Shown: positions 36,384-44,898 of the stretch, piece by piece
Layout: each line of letters begins with the position of its first letter
Numbering within the stretch: the first letter of the stretch is position 1
Origin: Polaromonas sp.
Lineage (GTDB): Bacteria; Pseudomonadota; Gammaproteobacteria; Burkholderiales; Burkholderiaceae_C
NCBI GenBank assembly: GCA_021153985.1
Contig: JAJKJM010000027.1
Location: 1 to 44,902 of the forward strand
Reading direction: 5' to 3'
Length of the DNA: 44,902 bases
The notes under the pieces: model-generated
What the model was told of the DNA's origin: nothing
Seen by the model: only the letters and a program-made list of their open reading frames with translations
Databases searched by the model: none
Program-made: the position numbers and the translations under genes

Positions 36384-37526
36384 CTAGCGCCGGAACACCA
36401 GCCAGCCGAACGCCCCCAGCGAGACGGCCATGTAAAGCAGCCCGGGCGTGGCCGCTGCCAGCCACGGCTGCCAATTGCGCAGGTTGCCGATGTAGCCGAA
36501 CACGTTATTGAGCAGGAAAAAGCTGATGCCGATCATCACGCCGGCAAAAACATAGCCGGCAATGCCGCCGGAGCGAAAGTGCAGGTAAGCAAAGGGCAGG
36601 GCCAGCATCACCATCACCAGGCAGCTCAGCGGGTAAAACACCTTTTTCCAGAATTCGATTTCGTAGCGCTGGGCGGTCTGGCCGTTGGCGTCCAGGTGGC
36701 GGACGTAATTGAAGAGGTCGATGGTGCCCATGCGTTCAGGCTTGAGCAGCGCCACCGACACCATCTCCGCGCTGATTTCGGTGGGCCAGCGAAATGTTTC
36801 GAGCGTCGCCCGGTTGACCTTGGCGGTTTCTTGCGGTTTTCCGGCGCTGGACATGCCCGCGGGCACCTCAAATTCGGCGCGGACAGCCTGGTGCAGCAGC
36901 CAGGAATCGCCGGCGGCAAAGGTGGCCAGCGGCGCCTGGGTGGTCGAAACCACCAGCCCTTTGTTGTTGAATTCGAAGATCTGCACACCTTGCATCTCGT
37001 TGTCGGGCGACAGCGTTTTGACGTTGACGACATAGGTGTTGTAGGCCTGTTTTTCCTTCAGCCAGGCGCCTGTCTGGCCAATGGTGATCTTGTTCTGGTA
37101 CCTGGCCTTGAGCAACTGCGCGGCCCGTTCGCTGGCCGGCGCCACGTAGTCGCCGATCGCGAAACTGAAGACCACAAACAGCGCGCCCAGCGCCAGCAGG
37201 AGCTTCAGCGCCCGCCATGGCCCCAGGCCACTGGTTCGCAAAATCGTGTATTCGGAGCTTTGGGCCAGCCGGGCCATCACGAAGATCGTGCCGATCAGCA
37301 CCGAGATGGGCAGCAACTCGTAAAGATGGTTGGGAACCAGAAGGCCCACATAAAGGAGCGCATGGCGGATCTGGTAAATATCCGCAGCGTTGATCCCGCT
37401 GCTCTTGCCCAGGTATTGAAGCTCGTCGACCAGGTCAAAGAAGAAAAAGAGCGCCAGAAAGCCCAGGGCCACCAGTGCGATGGCGGCCAGAACTTCACCG
37501 TAAATCAGGCGGCGTATGGTCTTCAT
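36384..37526 (-). CDS. lptG: LPS export ABC transporter permease LptG
   Basis: Inner-membrane permease that with LptF and LptB extracts lipopolysaccharide toward the Lpt bridge. The 380 residues show six membrane segments in two groups around a periplasmic jellyroll (residues about 125-275; TYVVNVKTLSPDNEMQGVQ). The opening MKTIRRLIYGEVLAAIALVA is typical of LptG. Its ATG overlaps the lptF stop by four bases, so the two are translated together. Confidence 0.93.
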   Translation of the reverse strand: MKTIRRLIYGEVLAAIALVALGFLALFFFFDLVDELQYLGKSSGINAADIYQIRHALLYVGLLVPNHLYELLPISVLIGTIFVMARLAQSSEYTILRTSGLGPWRALKLLLALGALFVVFSFAIGDYVAPASERAAQLLKARYQNKITIGQTGAWLKEKQAYNTYVVNVKTLSPDNEMQGVQIFEFNNKGLVVSTTQAPLATFAAGDSWLLHQAVRAEFEVPAGMSSAGKPQETAKVNRATLETFRWPTEISAEMVSVALLKPERMGTIDLFNYVRHLDANGQTAQRYEIEFWKKVFYPLSCLVMVMLALPFAYLHFRSGGIAGYVFAGVMIGISFFLLNNVFGYIGNLRNWQPWLAAATPGLLYMAVSLGAFGWLVFRR

Positions 37527-38647
37527 GACTTGCTTTCGGTGCTGCGAACAGCCAATGGCGACCGGTTAATCCGTCGCGCAGGCCTGAGCACCCAGTTGAA
37601 CTGCCGCTTGGACAGCCAGGCCAGTCCGAGCAGGAAGACACCGCCGTGAAGCAGCAGCAGGAAGTTGCCAAAGTTGATCAGGCCGACAAAGATCCAGCTT
37701 TGCCCGAGATTGACCAGGTTGTTGTAAACCACGAATGTCAACAGGACAAAAATCATGTTGCCGCTGCGGCCGCCGCGCGGGTTGACGCTGGCCAGCGCCA
37801 CCGCCAGGATGACAAAGTTGATGGACGCCAGCGCCAGCCCCACGCGCCACGCCAGTTCGCTGAGGTTGCCGCGCGTGGGCGCTTTGACGAGGTCACGCGT
37901 GGACAGCAGCTTGGCTTCCGGTGCGTTTTCGATCAAGGGGTTCGAGTCACCCGTTTTGGTGCCATATTCTTCAAAATCGCTGATCTTGAGCGCCGACTGG
38001 CCGATGACGTTTTCAAGGCGCTGCCCGTTTTCAAGCATGAGGAACTGGACGTCGCCCCTGGTGTCAATGCGGCCGGAGCGAGCCGTGGTGATCGAGCTTT
38101 TGCCCTTTTCCGTGGCGGCGATAAAGACATTGTTGCTGGAGCGCTCGCCCGCCAGGTCCCGGTCAATGAAGAACACCCGGTTCCCGCTGGAGGACTCCTG
38201 AAACTGTCCGGGCGCGATGCGGTCCAGGTCACCGCGTTGCTCGTAGCGGCTTTGCATGTCCTTGGTTTGCTGGTTGGTCCAGGGCCAGACAAATAGCGCC
38301 ATCAGCGTGATCACCAGCAGCACCGGCCAGGCAAACCGGAAAAGCGGCCGCAGAAAGCCCGCCAGGCCCTGGCCGGCTGTGAACCACACCACCATCTCAC
38401 TGTCGCGGTACATGCGCGACAAGGTGCTGACCATGGCGATGAAAAGCGACAGAGTCAGGATGGTGGGCAGTCGGCCCAGCGCCGAGTAGGCCATAAAGAG
38501 CATGACATCCTGCGGATTGATGAAGCCGCGTGACGCCTGACCCAGCGTGCGGATCAGGACGATGGTCATCACGATGGTCACCAGCACAACCAGCGTGGCA
38601 CCGAAACTGCGCGCCAGCTCTTTGCGAATCGAAGATTGGAATAACAT
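37523..38647 (-). CDS. lptF: LPS export ABC transporter permease LptF
   Basis: Partner of LptG. MLFQSSIRKELARSFGATLV is the LptF N-terminus; six membrane segments flank a periplasmic domain with NRVFFIDRDLAGERSSNNVF. The 374 residues match the family. It is divergent from pepA, with an 83-bp spacer that holds three 9-bp tandem repeat units; this lptF/pepA arrangement is conserved in many proteobacteria. Confidence 0.93.
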   Translation of the reverse strand: MLFQSSIRKELARSFGATLVVLVTIVMTIVLIRTLGQASRGFINPQDVMLFMAYSALGRLPTILTLSLFIAMVSTLSRMYRDSEMVVWFTAGQGLAGFLRPLFRFAWPVLLVITLMALFVWPWTNQQTKDMQSRYEQRGDLDRIAPGQFQESSSGNRVFFIDRDLAGERSSNNVFIAATEKGKSSITTARSGRIDTRGDVQFLMLENGQRLENVIGQSALKISDFEEYGTKTGDSNPLIENAPEAKLLSTRDLVKAPTRGNLSELAWRVGLALASINFVILAVALASVNPRGGRSGNMIFVLLTFVVYNNLVNLGQSWIFVGLINFGNFLLLLHGGVFLLGLAWLSKRQFNWVLRPARRINRSPLAVRSTESKS

Positions 38648-38682
38648 TGACTGAATATCTGCTTTTGCTTTATTTCGGTGTA

Positions 38683-38718
38683 TTCACCAGTTTCACCAGT
38701 CTCACCAGTTTATTTACC
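38683..38718. repeat. 9-bp tandem repeat in the lptF/pepA divergent promoter region
   Basis: TTCACCAGT, TTCACCAGT and CTCACCAGT, then a decayed fourth unit TTATTTACC. It fills nearly half the 83-bp gap between the two divergent starts, so a change in copy number would change promoter spacing. Confidence 0.8.
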
Positions 38719-38730
38719 AAACCCTGAATT

Positions 38731-40263
38731 ATGGACTTTGAACTCAAAACACTGACCCGTGCCCGTATTTGCAGCGAAAAAACCGACGCACTGGTTGTGC
38801 TCGTGCCCCAGGACCTGACGCCTGGCAGCGATCCCGTGTCCACGCTGGCCGCGCTGGCCATCAAGTCTGGCGACCTTGAAGCCAAGCCGGGCAAGCTCCT
38901 GAGCGCCTATCGCACCCCGGGGATTGCCGCCACCCGGGTAGTGCTGGCCGGCGTCGGGGATGCCAGTGCCAAGAATGTCCGCAGTGCTGTCAGTGCGGCC
39001 TTGGCGGCATTGAAGTCCAGCAACGTGCAGCGCCTGACGCTTTGCTTCAGCACGCTGGGCAGCCTTCAGGCCGAGGCGATCCGGGCCGCCGTGACGGCTT
39101 GCAGCGACGCGACCTATACCTACACCACCACCAAATCCAAAGCCAGCCCCGCCAAGCTGCGCCATGTGGTGGTTGCGGTGAATGACGCCGCGGGCGCCAA
39201 AATCGCCAAGGCGGGTCTCGACAAGGGCGTTGCGTTGGTCAAGGGCGTTGAGTTTGCCAAAGAATGGGCCAACAGGCCGGCCAACCACGCCACCCCGACT
39301 TTGCTGGCGGGCGCCGCCAAAGAGCTGGGCAAACTGCGCAATATCAAAGTAGACGTGTTGGGCCCCAAAGAGGTTGCCAAGCTGGGCATGGGCTCCTTTA
39401 TGGCCGTCGCCCAAGGCTCGGCCGAGCCCCTGCGATTCATCGTGCTGCGCTATGACGGCGCGGCCAAGGCCGTGGCGCCCGTGGTGCTGGTCGGCAAAGG
39501 CATTACGTTCGACACCGGCGGCATCTCCATCAAGCCCGCCGCTGAAATGGACGAGATGAAGTTCGACATGTGCGGCGCGGCCAGTGTGCTCGGCACTTTC
39601 CGCGCGCTGGCAGAACTGCAGCCGGACCTGAACGTGGTGGGCCTGATCCCGGCCTGCGAAAACATGCCGGGCAGCCGGGCCATCAAACCAGGCGACGTGG
39701 TCACCAGCATGAGCGGGCAGACCATTGAAATCCTGAACACCGACGCCGAAGGGCGCCTGGTTCTTTGTGACGCCTTGACGTATGCCGAGCGCTTCAAACC
39801 CAAGGCCGTGGTGGATATTGCCACGCTGACGGGCGCCTGCGTGATCGCCCTGGGCGGCGTGCGCAGCGGGCTTTTCTCAAGCGACGATGCGCTGGCTGCT
39901 GCCTTGTCGGAAGCGGGCGAGTCTTCCATGGACCTGTGCTGGAGGATGCCGCTGGACGACGACTACGCGGAAGGGCTCAAAACGAACTTCGCCGATGTCG
40001 CCAACGTGGCCGGACGGGCCGGCGGCGCGATTACCGCGGCCAAATTTTTGCACCGTTTTGCGGCGAGCTTTCCCTGGGCGCACCTTGATATTGCCGGCAC
40101 AGCCTGGAAGGGCGGCGCGGCCAAAGGCGCCACCGGGCGGCCGGTGCCGCTGCTGCTGGACTACCTGCTGGGCCAGGTTGCTGCAGCAAAGGCCAAGCCA
40201 TCAACCACGGCTTCAGGCAAAACGGCAAAGAAAACCAGGTCCGCATCTCGAACCCGGGCATGA
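38731..40263 (+). CDS. pepA: Leucyl aminopeptidase (M17)
   Basis: Cytosolic dimetal exopeptidase that removes N-terminal residues, and in E. coli also a DNA-binding protein at cer/carAB. The 510 residues contain the M17 metal and catalytic motifs GKGITFDTGGISIKP, DMCGAASV and NTDAEGRLVLCDAL. The C-terminus carries an extra basic tail (KTAKKTRSASRTRA) after the usual end, which may bind nucleic acid. Its stop overlaps the holC start (ATGA at 40260), a common pepA-holC arrangement. Confidence 0.95.
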   Translation: MDFELKTLTRARICSEKTDALVVLVPQDLTPGSDPVSTLAALAIKSGDLEAKPGKLLSAYRTPGIAATRVVLAGVGDASAKNVRSAVSAALAALKSSNVQRLTLCFSTLGSLQAEAIRAAVTACSDATYTYTTTKSKASPAKLRHVVVAVNDAAGAKIAKAGLDKGVALVKGVEFAKEWANRPANHATPTLLAGAAKELGKLRNIKVDVLGPKEVAKLGMGSFMAVAQGSAEPLRFIVLRYDGAAKAVAPVVLVGKGITFDTGGISIKPAAEMDEMKFDMCGAASVLGTFRALAELQPDLNVVGLIPACENMPGSRAIKPGDVVTSMSGQTIEILNTDAEGRLVLCDALTYAERFKPKAVVDIATLTGACVIALGGVRSGLFSSDDALAAALSEAGESSMDLCWRMPLDDDYAEGLKTNFADVANVAGRAGGAITAAKFLHRFAASFPWAHLDIAGTAWKGGAAKGATGRPVPLLLDYLLGQVAAAKAKPSTTASGKTAKKTRSASRTRA

Positions 40264-40703
40264 CCGAAATCGCCTTTCACTTCAACGTGCCGGACAAGCT
40301 GGCTTACAGCTGCCGGCTGCTTCGCAAGGCCTACCTCAGCGGCGCACGCGTCGTGGTCACGGCGGAGCCCGCAGTGCTGGCAGAGCTGGACCAGTTGATG
40401 TGGAGCTTTTCGCCGGCGGAATTCGTGCCGCATTGCCGGGCAGACGCCAGCCAGAACACCTTGGCAGCGACACCCGTGGTGCTCGCGGAGTCACCCGACG
40501 CGTCTTCCCTCCATCATGGCGTCCTGGTTAATTTGGGGCAGGGCATCCCTGCCGAGTTTGAGCGGTTTGAGCGGTTTATTGAGATCGTCGCGCGCACGGA
40601 CGACGACCGCGTGGCTGCGCGCAGCCGATGGAAGCATTACACCGACAGGGGTTACGCCATGAAACGACATGACCTGGCGACAGCCGGGGAGGGCGGCGCA
40701 TGA
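40260..40703 (+). CDS. holC: DNA polymerase III chi subunit
   Basis: Clamp-loader-associated chi subunit that links the replicase to single-strand binding protein. The 147 residues begin MTEIAFHFNVPDKLAYSCRL with the family-typical VVVTAEPAVLAELDQLMWSFSPAEFVPHC and the C-terminal RSRWKHYTDRGYAMKRHDL. It overlaps pepA upstream and the next small gene downstream by ATGA at each end. Confidence 0.93.
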   Translation: MTEIAFHFNVPDKLAYSCRLLRKAYLSGARVVVTAEPAVLAELDQLMWSFSPAEFVPHCRADASQNTLAATPVVLAESPDASSLHHGVLVNLGQGIPAEFERFERFIEIVARTDDDRVAARSRWKHYTDRGYAMKRHDLATAGEGGA

Positions 40704-41056
40704 GCCCACCACCCACACCACCGCGCTTTGTTCCCACGCTGACGGAAGTCATCCGCCCCCTGCCGGCGTCGCCGCCTGCCCCTGAAAACACCGGTGGGCC
40801 TTTGGTTGCCCCGGCGCCGGCGCCGGCGAAGGCTTTGGCGGCCTCCGCCGATGTTCAGGAGCAGATCGTGCAACGCGTGCTGCAGCGGGTGGACCTGGTG
40901 CTTGAACGGCGCCTGCGGGAGGTCGTCGGGCAGCTTATTCTGGAGCACACGCAGGCCCTGACGCCGCGCCTGCGCGAGGAAATTGAAGCCGTGGTGCGCC
41001 AGTCCGTCAGCCAGGCATTGGCGTCCGAAGCGGCGCCGCCAACAGGCGCCTCCTGA
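40700..41056 (+). CDS. Small protein downstream of holC (DUF2486-like)
   Basis: 118 residues: a Pro/Ala-rich N-terminal half (residues 1-48) and a helical C-terminal half, VQEQIVQRVLQRVDLVLERRLREVVGQLI. The layout resembles DUF2486-type proteins found after holC in Burkholderiales. It overlaps holC by ATGA and is probably expressed with it. Function unknown; a link to the replicase is only suggested by position. Confidence 0.75.
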   Translation: MSPPPTPPRFVPTLTEVIRPLPASPPAPENTGGPLVAPAPAPAKALAASADVQEQIVQRVLQRVDLVLERRLREVVGQLILEHTQALTPRLREEIEAVVRQSVSQALASEAAPPTGAS

Positions 41057-41302
41057 GATGTCGCGTGCGGGCTGTAAAAACGTCGCAAAGGTGACTGCTC
41101 AGCGGTGGTCTTCGCGCCGCGAAAAGTCACCGGAAACACAAGTTCACATAAGGCAAGCTGCTCACCGGGTAAACCCCCTTATCGGTATTTGACCTAGGGA
41201 CGTTGCTATGGTGCGGGCCCGGAAATTGCGTTATGTTCGGCCCCGTTGAGTAAAAAAATTGTTCTCAACCTTTAACGGTAATTTCCTAATCGGAGTGTTT
41301 TT

Positions 41303-42433
41303 ATGCAAATGAAATTAAAACTGACAGTAGTGGCTGCTCTCGCCGCAGTAGCGGGATTTGCCTCTGCCCAAGACGCAGTGGTCAAAATCGGTCACGTGGC
41401 GCCGCTGTCCGGCTCACAGGCTCACTACGGCAAAGACAATGAAAACGGCGTGCGCATGGCCATCGAGGACCTGAATGCACAGAACGTGGTCATCGGCGGC
41501 AAAAAGGTCAAGTTTGAAATTGTTGCTGAAGATGACGCTGCTGATCCAAAACAGGGCACCGCGGCTGCACAAAAGCTGTGCGACTCCAAAGTCGCTGGCG
41601 TGGTCGGTCACCTGAATTCCGGAACCACCATTCCTGCATCCAAGGTTTATAACGACTGCGGCATTCCTCACGTGACGGGCGCTGCAACCAACCCCAACCT
41701 GACCAAGCCAGGCTACAAAACGACCTACCGCATCATTGCCAATGACAACGCCCTGGGCGCTGGCCTGGCATTCTATGCAGCCGACACCCTGAAGCTGAAG
41801 AAAGTCGCCATCATTGACGACCGTACCGCTTACGGCCAAGGCGTTGCTGAAGTGTTCAAGAAAACGGCCCTGGCAAAAGGCATGACCGTGGTTGACGAGC
41901 AGTTCACCACCGACAAGGCTACCGACTTCATGGCCATCCTGACCGCTATCAAGGCCAAAGCACCTGACGCCATCTTCTTCGGCGGCATGGACCCACAAGG
42001 CGGCCCAATGCTGCGCCAGATGGAACAACTCGGCATGAGCAACGTCAAGTACTTCGGCGGCGACGGCATCTGCACCGCAGAGCTGGCCAAGCTGACCGCA
42101 GGCGCCAAGACCATCGGCAACGTGGTTTGCGCTGAAGGCGGCGCATCGCTGGCCAAAATGCCAGGCGGCGAAGCATGGAAAAAGCGTTACGACGCCAAGT
42201 ACCCCAACCAGTTCCAGGTTTACAGCCCATACACCTATGACGCTACCTTCGTTCTGGTTGACGCCATGAAGCGCGCTGGTTCGTGGGATCCAAAGGTCTA
42301 CACCGCCAAGCTGCCAGAAACCAACTTCAAGGGCGTGACCACCACGATCGCTTTCGAACCCAATGGCGAGTTGAAGAACCCCGCCATCACCCTGTACGTC
42401 TACAAAGACGGCAAGAAGTCCGCTCTGAACTAA
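41303..42433 (+). CDS. Branched-chain amino acid-type ABC substrate-binding protein (LivK-like)
   Basis: Periplasmic binding protein of 376 residues. Signal peptide MQMKLKLTVVAALAAVAGFASA with cleavage before QDAVVKIG. The mature part has the family pattern GHVAPLSGSQAHYGKDNENG, VVGHLNSGTTIPASKVY and IIDDRTAYGQGVAEVFKK. Permease and ATPase genes are not adjacent, so it must serve a transporter encoded elsewhere. GGAGTG precedes the ATG, and a strong terminator follows at 42449-42478. Codon choice suggests high expression. Leucine/isoleucine/valine is the likely ligand but other amides are possible. Confidence 0.9.
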   Translation: MQMKLKLTVVAALAAVAGFASAQDAVVKIGHVAPLSGSQAHYGKDNENGVRMAIEDLNAQNVVIGGKKVKFEIVAEDDAADPKQGTAAAQKLCDSKVAGVVGHLNSGTTIPASKVYNDCGIPHVTGAATNPNLTKPGYKTTYRIIANDNALGAGLAFYAADTLKLKKVAIIDDRTAYGQGVAEVFKKTALAKGMTVVDEQFTTDKATDFMAILTAIKAKAPDAIFFGGMDPQGGPMLRQMEQLGMSNVKYFGGDGICTAELAKLTAGAKTIGNVVCAEGGASLAKMPGGEAWKKRYDAKYPNQFQVYSPYTYDATFVLVDAMKRAGSWDPKVYTAKLPETNFKGVTTTIAFEPNGELKNPAITLYVYKDGKKSALN

Positions 42434-42448
42434 TCGTTCACTGCTAAT

Positions 42449-42478
42449 AAAAAAGCCACCGCAAGGTGGCTTTTTTTT
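42449..42478 (+). terminator. Rho-independent terminator after the LivK-like gene
   Basis: AAAAAAGCCACC-GCAA-GGTGGCTTTTTTTT: a 6-bp GC-rich stem extended by A-T pairs, a 4-base loop and eight T, 16 bases after the stop. Confidence 0.95.
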
Positions 42479-42872
42479 GCCTGTCGTTTTCGACAAGAAG
42501 GAGCATGGAGCCGGGCTTCAGTTTGCTGAACTGCGCTCAAGCTTGACCTGACGAATACTCAACGGCCCGCATGCCTTGGTCACATCCGCAGTCCTGTTTT
42601 ATTTTCTATCGGTAAGCCAAGCGATAGAACGTGCCGCGCGATTCAGGGGGCCAGCCCATAGAATATTTTTCAGCGAATAAAAAAATAAATTCAGAGACGC
42701 GCAATCAAAAAAAGCGCGGATCTGTACGGTTCGATTAGGGAGGGTCGAACCATCGCATTAGTCAGCTACCCATAAAGAAATTTTTAACGTCTCGGCTGGC
42801 GCCGAACGACGGAGTGGGGGCTTTCGCCTCGAAAAATAACGGCAGCTTAAAACGAGCTCAGGGAGTGTCAGG
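42479..42872. other. AT-rich intergenic region upstream of the tolC remnant
   Basis: No supported gene in about 390 bases, which are visibly poorer in GC than the neighbours. Two hairpins stand out: CTATCG-...-CGATAG at about 42606-42627, and GGTTCGA-...-TCGAACC at about 42730-42752. AT-rich runs near 42660-42720 (GAATAAAAAAATAAATT) could be promoter or H-NS-like binding DNA. Confidence 0.5.
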
Positions 42873-42983
42873 GTGGAGGAAGAAGTTTCAAGAAAACAAA
42901 CACGCATCAGCGGAGCCATGGCCATGGCCATGTTGATGCTGGTGTGTGTTGGGCTGATTACCGCGGGGCAGGCCATGCGCTGA
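42873..42983 (+). pseudogene. Out-of-frame signal-peptide fragment of the tolC gene
   Basis: A 36-residue frame from GTG 42873 reads VEEEVSRKQTRISGAMAMAM, then LMLVCVGLITAGQAMR and stops at 42983. It has the basic-hydrophobic-small shape of a signal peptide and ends exactly where the TolC-like frame (42944-44185) becomes recognisable, but in a different frame. I read it as the detached leader of the same gene. Confidence 0.6.
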
Positions 42984-44185
42984 AGGCGGCGCGTGAAAAA
43001 GTGCCTCAGGCGCGCGCCGGCCTGCTGCCCTCGCTGAGTCTGGTCGGCGCCAGCAGCCGGCAGACAGGACAGGTGTCATTCAGCGAGGCGCCTTACGCGG
43101 ACCGTGATGTGCGAAACCGCAGCTGGAACCTGCAACTGACGCAGCCCTTGTGGCGGGCTGCCAGTTGGGCGGCGCTGGACCAGGCCGGGCAGCAGGAGTT
43201 GCTGGCAGAAGCGCAGTTTCGGCAGATCGAACAAGAACTGATTCTCCGCACGGCGCAGGCTTATCTGGACGTGCTGGTGGCGCAGGAAGCTGAGCGCGTC
43301 GCAAGCCGGCAGACAGCCGCCGTCGGGCAGCAATTGGGACTGGCCCGCCGCAACTTCGAGGTAGGCACCGGGACGGTGACCGATGTGCATGAAGCGCAGT
43401 CCCGGCTGGACTTGGCGAGCGCCCAGGCTGTTGCGGCAGACAGCGAATTGCAAAACAAACAAGCCGAGCTGGAGCGAATCCTGGGGGAGCCCCAGTCCAG
43501 CCTGCCGCGCCTGCGCGAGGGCAGTCGCTTGCCGGGGATTGAGCCTGCAGGCCTCCAACCCTGGCTGGACAGCGCCCGTGAGCAATCCATCCCGGTGCGC
43601 ATCGCGCAGTCGACATTGGACGTAGCAGACGGGGAGATTGCAAAAAGCCGGGCCGCTCATTCGCCAAGCCTGGATTTGACGGCCGGTTATGGCAGCACCT
43701 TCACGTCAGGCAGCATCAGCTCGCCGGCCGACATTCCGGTGCGGGCCCGCTCCGGCCAGGTTGGTGTGACCTTGACGATTCCGATCTATGCGGGTGGCGG
43801 TGTGCAGGCCCGCTTGCGTGAAGCCCTGGCCCTGAAGGATAAGGCGGGGGAGGACCTGGAAGCGGCGCGCCGCCAGGCGGTTGCCCAGGCACGCCAGGCG
43901 TACACCGGGGTTGTCAATGGTGGAGCTCAGGTTATCGCCCTGGCATCCGCTGTGGCGTCCAGCAAAAGCGCCCTGGACGCCAACAAGATTGGTTTTCGGA
44001 TCGGCACACGTATCAACGTCGATGTGCTCAATGCCGAGCAACAGCTGTATGCAGCCCAGCGTGACTGGTACAAGGCGCGCGCTGAAACACTGATGCAGGG
44101 CCTGCGGCTGAAGGCGGCGAATGCTACCTTGGCTGAAGCAGATTTGAAAACCATCGACGACTTGCTGGAACCCGGCTCACTATGA
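42944..44185 (+). pseudogene. TolC-family outer-membrane efflux protein, probably 5'-damaged
   Basis: Outer-membrane channel of type I secretion/efflux. From the GTG at 42944 the frame encodes 413 residues; similarity starts at KAAREKVPQARAGLLPSLSL and includes LTQPLWR, RTAQAYLDVLVAQE, RNFEVGTGTVTDVHEAQSRLD and, in the second repeat, IGFRIGTRINVDVLNAEQQLY. Both halves of the TolC fold are present, but this frame has no signal peptide and lacks about 25 residues of the first helix. A good signal peptide lies in another frame (42873-42983). A deletion with frameshift at the junction is the simplest reading; a sequencing error is possible. It overlaps the acyltransferase gene by ATGA. Confidence 0.75.
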
Positions 44186-44718
44186 CAAAACCATCCGCCT
44201 CTTCAAAAACACCCCAGTCACTGGATGTAAGCCCGCCGAATTCCGGGCCATTGCCTCCAGAAGAGTTGGCAGCTCTGGCAGATTTGGCCAGGCAGCAGGC
44301 GCATAAGGCGCTCGGCAAGATTCCGCTGCTTGGACCTGTGACGTGGCTGATGCTGCAGCAAGCTGCCGGCCGCCAGACGCTGCTTGGCGAGCTGGAGTGG
44401 CGGGTGATGCCGGCGCTGATGCTTGACCAGGCCAAGCTTTACTTAAAGGATGAAGCGCCTGTGGCCTTTGCGTCCTGGGCCAGGCTCAGCGAGGACGTGG
44501 CGCAGCGTTACCAGACGGCCCCTCATCAGCTCATGATGACTGACTGGATATCCGGCGATCAGATCTGGTTGATTGACGTGTTCACGCCATTTGGTGGTGC
44601 GCAGGATGTGCTCAAGAACCTGCGCGAGAAGGTATTCGCAGGGCAGGTGGTACGCCAGCTTGTGCCGGTTGGCGCGCAGACCAAGGTAATGGCATGGCCT
44701 GCCGTCGGAGAGGAATGA
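44182..44718 (+). CDS. Toxin-activating lysine acyltransferase-like protein (HlyC/RtxC family)
   Basis: HlyC-type enzymes transfer fatty acyl chains from acyl-ACP to lysines of RTX toxins in the cytoplasm. The 178-residue protein aligns without gaps to remembered E. coli HlyC over LGPVTWLM, MPALMLDQAKLYL, PVAFASWARLS, DWISGDQIWLIDVFTPFG and VRQLVPVG. The catalytic Asp92 equivalent is Asp132 in WLIDVF, but the position of catalytic His23 (SPLHRNW in HlyC) is Gly63 in QQAAGRQT. About 40 extra residues precede the family region. It follows a tolC remnant by ATGA, and no RTX toxin gene is in the window. It may be inactive or mechanistically divergent. Confidence 0.85.
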   Translation: MTKPSASSKTPQSLDVSPPNSGPLPPEELAALADLARQQAHKALGKIPLLGPVTWLMLQQAAGRQTLLGELEWRVMPALMLDQAKLYLKDEAPVAFASWARLSEDVAQRYQTAPHQLMMTDWISGDQIWLIDVFTPFGGAQDVLKNLREKVFAGQVVRQLVPVGAQTKVMAWPAVGEE

Positions 44719-44770
44719 CATCAGGCTCCGTCCAGCCAATGCCTGCATAGAGACAAGGACCGAACAAACA

Positions 44771-44797
44771 AAAAAAGCGCCCCGAAGGGCGCTTTTT
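44771..44797. terminator. Bidirectional terminator between the acyltransferase gene and tRNA-Ser
   Basis: AAAAAAGCGCCC-CGAA-GGGCGCTTTTT: a perfect GCGCCC/GGGCGC stem with A and T runs on either side, 52 bases after the acyltransferase stop and just 3' of the minus-strand tRNA gene. It can serve both. Confidence 0.92.
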
Positions 44798-44808
44798 CAT
44801 TGACTCAC

Positions 44809-44898
44809 TGGCGGAAGAGGCGGGATTCGAACCCGCGGTAGGTTTAACCCTACGCACGCTTTCCAGGCGTGTGACTTAAACCGCTCATCCACCCTTCC
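44809..44898 (-). tRNA. tRNA-Ser (anticodon GGA)
   Basis: Complete 90-nt class II tRNA. The acceptor stem GGAAGGG pairs with CTCTTCC (one G-T), with discriminator G and encoded CCA. The anticodon stem CACGC/GCGTG encloses loop CTGGAAA, anticodon GGA at 44864-44862, reading UCC/UCU. A long variable arm (GTAGGGTTAAACCTAC) and the T-loop GGTTCGAATCC confirm serine type. Confidence 0.97.

Noticed and set aside
41057..41302. Possible promoter with TTGACC and TATGGT upstream of the LivK-like gene
   Set aside because: The spacer is only 12 bases, too short for sigma-70, and no better pair could be supported.
42758..42976. A 72-codon minus-strand frame in the AT-rich gap
   Set aside because: It overlaps the signal-peptide fragment of tolC, has no family similarity and no ribosome binding site.
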